Under the pieces are notes generated by a model. It saw only the letters and a program-made list of their open reading frames with translations. It had not been told where the DNA came from and ran no database searches. 22,567 nucleotides of DNA from Oscillospiraceae bacterium (GTDB lineage: Bacteria > Bacillota > Clostridia > Oscillospirales > Ruminococcaceae): contig DOQG01000009.1 of NCBI GenBank assembly GCA_003512525.1, positions 12,672 to 35,238 of the forward strand. Direction: 5' to 3'. The position numbers and the translations under genes were made by a program. The stretch's first letter is position 1. Every line of letters starts with the position of its first letter. Below, in pieces: positions 8,201 through 13,169 of the stretch.

Positions 8201-8928
8201 ATGCGCTCCTGGTATATAGCGTCAAACCCTGTGACGATAATATCATCGGGAACCTTCATTCCGTGTTCTTCAAGCGTTTTCATAGTCGTTATTGCCATAG
8301 TGTCATTGGCACATATAATTGCCTGAGGCATTTTTCTGCCGCTGTTAATAAGCCCGGAAACGACATTTTTTGTCGGCGTATCCCAAAAATCACCATAGCC
8401 GAGCATGGTATTTTCGTTAAAATCTATCTTGTGGCGGGCAAGTACGCGCTTGAAAGCTTCAATTCTGTCTTCTGAGAACCGGTTGCCTTTTGTTCCTGCA
8501 ATAAAAAACAGGTCGGTGCAGTTATGCTCGGTTATAACGTGTTCTGTTATCTGTTCAAGTGAGTGTGCATAGTCATATATTATATTTGTACAGCCGTTAT
8601 GTCTGCCGTCGAGTATAATCACAGGTGTTTTTGTTGCGTGTGCATATCTTATGATAGTATCAGTCACCCATTCGCTTTTTATTGTTTCAGGTATAATGAC
8701 AAGAACATCTATAATATCAAAGTTAAGCAGGTGGTATATGCTTGCTTCGCCTTTTGAATACGGTGTATCGTAATACATATTCGTAAAAGCGTTGAATATC
8801 ATGACCTTGAAGCCTTTTTCCACCAAAGCGTCAGAGGTTATTTTTGCAATATGGGCAGTGTGGTCATCCTGCATTCCTACAAGGCATATTCCGGCTACTG
8901 CGTATTTGTGAAATTTTCCTGTGTACAA
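5287..8928 (-). CDS. LacI-type sensor / GGDEF / PAS-like / degenerate GGDEF / EAL c-di-GMP protein
   Basis: The 1213-residue protein starts at TTG 8928, six bases after AGAGGTG; the longer frame to 9006 would begin inside the -35 box. Residues about 1-290 resemble the periplasmic-binding-protein-like sensor of LacI/GalR regulators (CANDTMAITTMKTLEEHG, VPDDIIVTGFD) but have no HTH and no signal peptide, so the sensor is cytosolic. A GAF-like region follows (about 310-480). GGDEF 1 (about 490-640) has SIDPLTNIYNRRGY and ARFGGDEF (about 553), so diguanylate cyclase activity is plausible; GKNG replaces the RxxD inhibitory site. A PAS-like region comes next, then a degenerate GGDEF (ARMSGDVF, about 863). 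The EAL domain (about 970-1210) retains YEALVRW, NVSRANL, ELEITES, MDDFGSGYSSL, LKLDRDF and AEGVET, so phosphodiesterase activity is likely. The protein probably converts a small-molecule (sugar?) signal into a c-di-GMP change; net direction is unknown. Confidence 0.9.
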   Translation of the reverse strand: MYTGKFHKYAVAGICLVGMQDDHTAHIAKITSDALVEKGFKVMIFNAFTNMYYDTPYSKGEASIYHLLNFDIIDVLVIIPETIKSEWVTDTIIRYAHATKTPVIILDGRHNGCTNIIYDYAHSLEQITEHVITEHNCTDLFFIAGTKGNRFSEDRIEAFKRVLARHKIDFNENTMLGYGDFWDTPTKNVVSGLINSGRKMPQAIICANDTMAITTMKTLEEHGMKVPDDIIVTGFDAIYQERIYSTTRLTTAQMDPKELAAAVADTAYGYLKGDEQPSDKRVHFAMIQGQSCGCCDFDVAYTNEKLESMNKYNLALYDAESKMASLYTDTVNCDKLDELAKAMSRYFNYRSALCLNDDFLTADSPVIPKAYHSVFTEKMIAHVVRIWEDYSYKLEYQSKKLLPNLNDLIKRYNTIMFCPLHFQEQVIGYYAAVADDLLVNPGSFYYVQRLVESINQTLENFRIEYLLRKANNDLSLTHSIDPLTNIYNRRGYFERMGKLMAENEKCDVILVSCDMDRLKEINDTYGHSEGDIAIQTVANAIKAGSGKNGIYARFGGDEFILTVPYNKDKQRELSRLVGEIQTEIDKFNRTAGKPYDVSISIGGSYGTVSSIEDINELMRSTDRLMYEQKRMKKAERNQIARPVLDIWGKANEALNNYQLRMHEIFSLYDKCTYFYMDYLNFKWYVMENDHTPKCLRSSSVGPLRAIWLSGAIYPDDKLIYDNFCHKISNSFYDKITDSSFSVNIRLCDKGNPVWYCIYVQLAEKDGKMSEIAGHIRELEFDEVMNIEILDYYTTTDNPIMFHDMILQRLRAYPDVKFALVQFDIKRFKLINENYGEDAGTEMLQFISRQLNNFCEKQQMGARMSGDVFILLTPYTDKNDILNTVSELQLSLKGFRGYSYEFVFGVYQIDDRNISIRTMCDYAAMARQSIKKNVLESIAFYNKGMQKAIKERKFVESHMQKALENGEFIIYLQPKFSISSGEAISYEALVRWQSPERGMIYPNRFIPLFEENGFITKLDAYVWECACMVLRDWIDRHFTPLPISVNVSRANLDDESFLDVLDSLIEKYRLPKHLLELEITESIENDATLRMTEKIKEHGFTLLMDDFGSGYSSLNTLQDTRFDVLKLDRDFFSTHMSNDRGKKIIMHTISMSKDVGLGLIAEGVETDDQAQFLESCGCDTAQGYLYAKPMPVQEAEKYLKNNVQSEANDSKKLL

Positions 8929-8977
8929 GCCGCTCACCTCTTTTTTTCGGTTGATCAAATCAATGTAATCTTGTTTA

Positions 8978-9006
8978 ATTATACCATAAAATAGAATTAA
9001 AGTCAA
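8978..9006 (-). promoter_or_regulatory. Sigma-A promoter of the GGDEF/EAL gene
   Basis: On the minus strand TTGACT (9006-9001) and TATAAT (8983-8978) are 17 bp apart. Transcription should begin near 8971, giving a leader of about 42 bases with AGAGGTGA before the TTG start. This fixes the start codon at 8928. Confidence 0.85.
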
Positions 9007-9026
9007 GATAATAGTGAATGTTGCAC

Positions 9027-9060
9027 AAAAACAGGGGCTGTTGTGTCACAGCCCCTGTTT
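9027..9060 (-). terminator. Intrinsic terminator of the rlmB operon
   Basis: A perfect 13-bp stem (9029-9041/9048-9060) contains caggggctg/cagcccctg and has a six-base loop. On the minus strand it ends in a run of T, ten bases after the stop codon of the pseudo-P-type ATPase gene. Confidence 0.9.
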
Positions 9061-9070
9061 GATAATATCA

Positions 9071-11974
9071 TCAATATTTTCTTACGCTCTGTACCGCCGC
9101 CATAACCAGTGCCGCCGCAGTGTTGTAAAGTGTTATTACGCTGGGTGTCAGCAGTGACATATGCCTTAACAGCACCATTATAAGTATGAGCAGAAGTCCG
9201 AGCGCAGATGTGCCAAGCATAACCGCTTTTGAAACCGAGAAGTCGCGCACAAGGCTTTTTGCTGCCATAACGCCTCTTGCAAAAGATGTGAATGTGCCGC
9301 AGCAGGAGAGCCCGCCGCTTCCGCGTGATGTATACTTTGTGCTTTCGCTGTATTCGTCGTGTGCTTCGTGGGGAAGTACTTTTATAAGTGAAGCGTCAAG
9401 CTCAAACAGATCTGCAAGGTTCTCCACCGTTACCAGTGAGTCTGTAGTATGCACAAGCACCGTTATCCCCTTTGACTGAAGCTCGCTCAGAGCAGCCTGT
9501 ATTTCCGGATTAGCCGTCATTCCCACTACAAACATCGCCACGATCTCACCGCTCACCGCAAGATAAACCGGCTCAAGTCCCTCCGGGCAATACTTGCGTT
9601 CGTTCTTCTTGTTCGGAAGGTCTATGTTGTGCATTTCCATAAGCGCCCTGCCACCGAGCATAACACGCTTTGTTCCTATCCAGCCGGTAACGCCGCAGTT
9701 ATCTTCATATATGCAGTTGTCGACCTTCTTTAAAAGATCCTTGTTGCCGAGCGTCATATCATAGAAAGGATATGAGAGTATTCCGTCCGTATGTATCGCA
9801 AGGCTTGCCGCCATAAGTATCGCTTCATCAACGCTTGTTTTAACAACTGAGTTTTTCTTCTGCCAGCGCTTGAGCTTCTTTACCTGTACGCTTCCTGCGG
9901 GGAAGAGCGCCTTTGCATCGACCATAACGGTGTTTACATCGGAAAATTGGACTGCCGCATCATATCCGAGGAGAGCGGCGTTGCACTCGCTGAGTTTCTT
10001 TGAAGCGCGTGCAAGCGGTCTGTTCACGACAAGCAGAAGCGAGAAGGGTGCAACCACCGACACAGTTGCCACTGCCGCCGAAATTGCCCAGTATATAGGA
10101 TTTTCAGCACCGGTTGTCGGGAACTCGCTGCCGAACGGATTTAAAAACGCGAGTATTCCCGCTACAAGTCCTGCCGCCACAGATGCCACTATAAGCTTCA
10201 CCGACATTCTGTCAGCCTCATCATCGCAGTAGCTTGATTTAAGGAAGTCCGTCAGAAATTCAGTCTTGCGCATTGCCGCAATTACGGGAAGACGGTCGCC
10301 GACTGCTCTTGTCAGCGCCGAAACGTGTTCTTCGCCGTCGATAACCTCGGCGTAATATTTCTGACTGTCACCCGATACAAACTTGAAGTTCCGCTTTGCA
10401 CGGGATATCATATATATTTTTCCTATTGTGTTGAACATAAGCCCGACAAGTGCCGTTGAAAGATATATAAACGAATGTCCGAGCTTGAAGGTCTGCACAT
10501 CGACCAATGCGATAACTCCGCCTATAAGAGCAAGCGCCGATGTCAGTGTGCATACCGAGTCGCAGTCCGCTTTTCCCGTAAACAGCTTTACAGCGCCGTT
10601 GCTGATAGCGGTCGAGCATATTGCAAAGCCGAGTACTCCCAGAACAAGATATATATATATAAGTGAGTTTACATCTCCGGTCGTACCGTTTATAAAGTTG
10701 AAGCTTGCACCGAGCCCGAGCTTTGCAAACAGGTTGAAATCGTTGAGTGCGCTGATAATTACGCTTACAGCTGTAATGACGGTCAGTAGTCCGAGCCTTA
10801 TTTTAAGTCCCTTGTGGCTTGCACACAGATCCGCCCATATCTGTCCTGTGCTGTCATAGTTATCAAACTCTTCTTCCTGCTCGGGCTCTTCTTCACACTC
10901 GGGTATCTCGTCTTCAAGTACGAAATCCTTTAGCTTGTGCTTGTTCGCCGCCGCAAGTTCAGCCTGCTTTTCTTCTTCGATCGCAGGATTTTCTGCGGGG
11001 AGAGTACCGGTAGCTTCTATTATCTGCTTCTGATAGTCGATGTTCAGCGGGTGGGGAAGTGTCTGTCTGTCGCCGTTTATCGTGTTCAGTGTTATTGTAC
11101 GGTGAGCTCTGACATTTTCCTTTCTCTGTTGAGCAAGGTTTTTGTTGAGCTTTTCTATAAGGTTGTCGGTAGTTTTCTTGCCGTGATATTCCTTTACTGT
11201 TTCTTCGCCGCTGTCTTCGTTATCAGTCGTATGCTCATCGGCGATTTTTATGTCTGCGGTTTCACTTATCTTTTCGGCAATAGCGGTTTTCTGCGGAGCT
11301 ATCGCCCTGAGGTCGCCGCCTGCTATGCCCTGAGTGTTTCCTGCGTACATATTGCTCAGTTCGGCTACCGACACAAGCTCCTTTTCCCTGACCTGCTCGT
11401 TTACCTTTTCTTTTACTTCAAGAGGGTTTACAAGCGCCAGCATATCATCGGGGTTTGTGTTTTCACGTTCCTTTTCGAGCATCATTCTGCGTTTTTCTTC
11501 ATCGCTTACGATGTCTTTTTTTATCTCATGCACAGGCTCTGCCTGCTTTACCGGTTTAGCCGGAACGGGCTTTTCGGCTACAGCCGCAGCTTTTGCGTTA
11601 GCCGTGCGTTCATCGATATCTATCTCACTGCTCTCATCGGATACAACAAAGTTGTCCGTTTCGCTGAGCACCTTGTCGACATCGCTCTTTTCGCCCGTTA
11701 TTTCATCGATATCAACATCTGGTGTCGGAGCGACTTCGGGCTCGGTATCGAGTGTTTCCGGCTCGTTTATATACTCTGCGTCTACCTTTTCGGTGTCGCC
11801 GTCCTCTTCACGGATATATACTCCGTCATCGCTGCCGTCAAGCCCTTCAAGTATCGCTGTAGCGCTTATATCGTTGTGCTTTATCGGGTTATCATCGGTT
11901 TCCCGGTCGGCAGAAGAATCGCTCTTTTTCGCGTCAAGCTCCGCTAAAATATCGTCAATTGAATAATCAGCCAT
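9071..11974 (-). CDS. Acidic membrane protein with a degenerate P1B-type ATPase core (likely pseudoenzyme)
   Basis: The 967-residue protein starts at ATG 11974 after AAAGGAC. Residues about 1-385 are acidic, low-complexity and probably disordered, opening with YSIDDILAEL. Hydrophobic helices follow at about 390-530 and 595-665, and a final pair at about 900-965. The second half follows heavy-metal P-type ATPase order, but catalytic motifs are altered. The phosphorylation motif DKTGT is DAKAL (D about 683), the CPC-type membrane motif is APF, no TGE actuator loop is visible, the nucleotide domain keeps GWIGTKRVMLGGRALMEMH, TGD is TTD, and GDGxND is missing. The protein therefore probably cannot be phosphorylated or pump ions; a sensing, scaffold or regulatory role is more likely. 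It lies 33 bp after rlmB with no promoter between, and a strong terminator follows. Homology to P1B ATPases is read by eye; function is unknown. Confidence 0.7.
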   Translation of the reverse strand: MADYSIDDILAELDAKKSDSSADRETDDNPIKHNDISATAILEGLDGSDDGVYIREEDGDTEKVDAEYINEPETLDTEPEVAPTPDVDIDEITGEKSDVDKVLSETDNFVVSDESSEIDIDERTANAKAAAVAEKPVPAKPVKQAEPVHEIKKDIVSDEEKRRMMLEKERENTNPDDMLALVNPLEVKEKVNEQVREKELVSVAELSNMYAGNTQGIAGGDLRAIAPQKTAIAEKISETADIKIADEHTTDNEDSGEETVKEYHGKKTTDNLIEKLNKNLAQQRKENVRAHRTITLNTINGDRQTLPHPLNIDYQKQIIEATGTLPAENPAIEEEKQAELAAANKHKLKDFVLEDEIPECEEEPEQEEEFDNYDSTGQIWADLCASHKGLKIRLGLLTVITAVSVIISALNDFNLFAKLGLGASFNFINGTTGDVNSLIYIYLVLGVLGFAICSTAISNGAVKLFTGKADCDSVCTLTSALALIGGVIALVDVQTFKLGHSFIYLSTALVGLMFNTIGKIYMISRAKRNFKFVSGDSQKYYAEVIDGEEHVSALTRAVGDRLPVIAAMRKTEFLTDFLKSSYCDDEADRMSVKLIVASVAAGLVAGILAFLNPFGSEFPTTGAENPIYWAISAAVATVSVVAPFSLLLVVNRPLARASKKLSECNAALLGYDAAVQFSDVNTVMVDAKALFPAGSVQVKKLKRWQKKNSVVKTSVDEAILMAASLAIHTDGILSYPFYDMTLGNKDLLKKVDNCIYEDNCGVTGWIGTKRVMLGGRALMEMHNIDLPNKKNERKYCPEGLEPVYLAVSGEIVAMFVVGMTANPEIQAALSELQSKGITVLVHTTDSLVTVENLADLFELDASLIKVLPHEAHDEYSESTKYTSRGSGGLSCCGTFTSFARGVMAAKSLVRDFSVSKAVMLGTSALGLLLILIMVLLRHMSLLTPSVITLYNTAAALVMAAVQSVRKY

Positions 11975-12007
11975 ATCAAGCGTCCTTTCTTACATTTATT
12001 TGCAGGA

Positions 12008-12739
12008 TCATCTGTGTTTTACGACCTCATACATCAATATGCCTGCGCATACTGACGCGTTGAGTGAATTTACCTTTCCTAACATCGGCAGGGATAATAC
12101 AACATCGCAGTTTTCTCTTACGAGCTTTCCGAGACCGAAGCCCTCACTGCCTATCACAAGAGCGACCGCGCCCGAAAGATCTGCCTTATCTACCGGCGTT
12201 CCGTCAGCTTCTGCACCGTATACCCATACACCGTGCTTTTTCAGCGTCTTTATGGTGTCTACAAGGTTTGATACCCTTGCTATCTTTACCCACGCGGCAG
12301 CCCCCGCAGAGGTTTTGAACACCGTGGGATTTACTGTTGCACTGCGCCTTTTCGGGATAATTACACCGTCAGCGCCCGAAGCCTCGGCGGTACGGATTAT
12401 AGCGCCGAGATTATGCGGGTCCTGTATCTCATCGCATATTATGATGAAAGGCGGCTTGCCCTTACTTTCGGCGTTTGCAAGTATATCCTCCACCGTGCAG
12501 TACGCCACAGCGGATAAAGCCGCCGCAACGCCGCCGTGCTTATCGCCGCACATGGACTTAAGCTTGTCTTCGCCGACATCTTTTATAACTATACCTTGCT
12601 TTTTTGCAAGAGCTATTATCTTGTTCATGCCCTGTGAGTTTTTAAGCAGATAGACTGTGTCTATCGATCTTTCGGCTTTGAGAGCCTCCGTCACAGCGTT
12701 TTTGCCGTATATAATTTCCTCTTTTGAAGCTGTTTCCAT
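12008..12739 (-). CDS. rlmB: 23S rRNA (guanosine-2'-O-)-methyltransferase RlmB
   Basis: This 243-residue SpoU/TrmH-family (SPOUT) enzyme should methylate the 2'-OH of G2251 in the 23S rRNA P-loop using S-adenosylmethionine. The N-terminal substrate-binding domain opens with IYGKNAVTEAL and includes the CGDKHGGVAA segment. The three SPOUT motifs are clear: DEIQDPHNLGAIIRTAE (about 97-113), ALVIGSEGFGL (about 190-200) and LPMLGKVNSLNASVCAGILMYE (about 216-237, split), which build the knotted SAM site. The length matches the family. ATG 12739 follows AGAGGT with suitable spacing. It is the first gene of a two-gene operon with the pseudo-P-type ATPase. A dyad at the transcription start could affect its expression. 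Confidence 0.93.
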   Translation of the reverse strand: METASKEEIIYGKNAVTEALKAERSIDTVYLLKNSQGMNKIIALAKKQGIVIKDVGEDKLKSMCGDKHGGVAAALSAVAYCTVEDILANAESKGKPPFIIICDEIQDPHNLGAIIRTAEASGADGVIIPKRRSATVNPTVFKTSAGAAAWVKIARVSNLVDTIKTLKKHGVWVYGAEADGTPVDKADLSGAVALVIGSEGFGLGKLVRENCDVVLSLPMLGKVNSLNASVCAGILMYEVVKHR

Positions 12740-12754
12740 TATCTTACCTCTCGT

Positions 12755-12776
12755 ATCTGCATACAGATATGCAGAT
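12755..12776 (-). promoter_or_regulatory. Dyad at the rlmB transcription start
   Basis: atctgcata (12755-12763) and tatgcagat (12768-12776) form a perfect 9-bp inverted repeat around CAGA. It starts directly downstream of the -10 box and would form a hairpin at the very 5' end of the transcript, ending about 16 bases before the start codon. It could be an operator or an mRNA-stabilising 5' stem. Confidence 0.55.
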
Positions 12777-12778
12777 TA

Positions 12779-12807
12779 AGTATACCACAAACCTCCTGCC
12801 ATTGCAA
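12779..12807 (-). promoter_or_regulatory. Promoter of the rlmB operon
   Basis: On the minus strand TTGCAA (12807-12802) and TATACT (12784-12779) are 17 bp apart and lie 40 bases before the rlmB start codon. Confidence 0.75.
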
Positions 12808-13063
12808 GCAAAACAAGGCACAGCCGTTATCTTTCACAATTTTTTCACTTATGCGGGTGAATGATTTTTTACACCGTAACTGAGGGAATGTTGCCGCCAA
12901 CATCGCTATTGACACGATCGTTGCCAAATTTTCCCTGCCAGCTCATTGCACCTTTGTCCGCACATTGTACCTTTGCGATATGCACGTTCACGCCTATGCA
13001 AATCCTATACCTAGCCCCCAAACCTTTTGCCGATAAAGCGCGGAGAATACCATATAGGAAAAA
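12808..13063. other. Intergenic stretch without a recognisable gene
   Basis: I see no supportable gene here. There is a 6-bp hairpin atgttg/caacat (12888-12903) and a short imperfect direct repeat, cattgcacctttg and cattgtacctttg, around 12943-12976. No promoter-plus-RBS combination was found in either direction. It may be decayed sequence. Confidence 0.4.
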
Positions 13064-13092
13064 GCAGTCCGCTGTACATTACAACGGACTGC
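13059..13092 (-). terminator. Intrinsic terminator of the fibronectin-repeat gene
   Basis: gcagtccg (13064-13071) pairs with cggactgc (13085-13092), with extra TGT/ACA pairing in the loop. On the minus strand the stem is followed by TTTTT. It lies about 78 bases after the stop codon. Confidence 0.85.
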
Positions 13093-13169
13093 CATTTATT
13101 GAAGCAACAGAAAATCTGCTATCTTTTGTGATTTTACGTTTAAAAATTATTACCTTATTTGCCTGACTA

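Noticed and set aside
5256..9060. The two GC hairpins flanking the GGDEF/EAL gene share ggggctgt and might mark a mobile unit
   Set aside because: Each hairpin is explained as a terminator, the shared stretch is only eight bases, and no target duplication or transposase is present.
10937..11947. 336-codon plus-strand open frame rich in Phe and Tyr
   Set aside because: It lies fully opposite the acidic N-terminal region of the pseudo-P-type ATPase; aromatic bias is what antisense acidic codons produce, and no start signals are seen.
12861..13166. 101-codon plus-strand open frame in the rlmB upstream region
   Set aside because: No RBS or promoter precedes it, the composition looks random, and it overlaps the terminator of the fibronectin-repeat gene.
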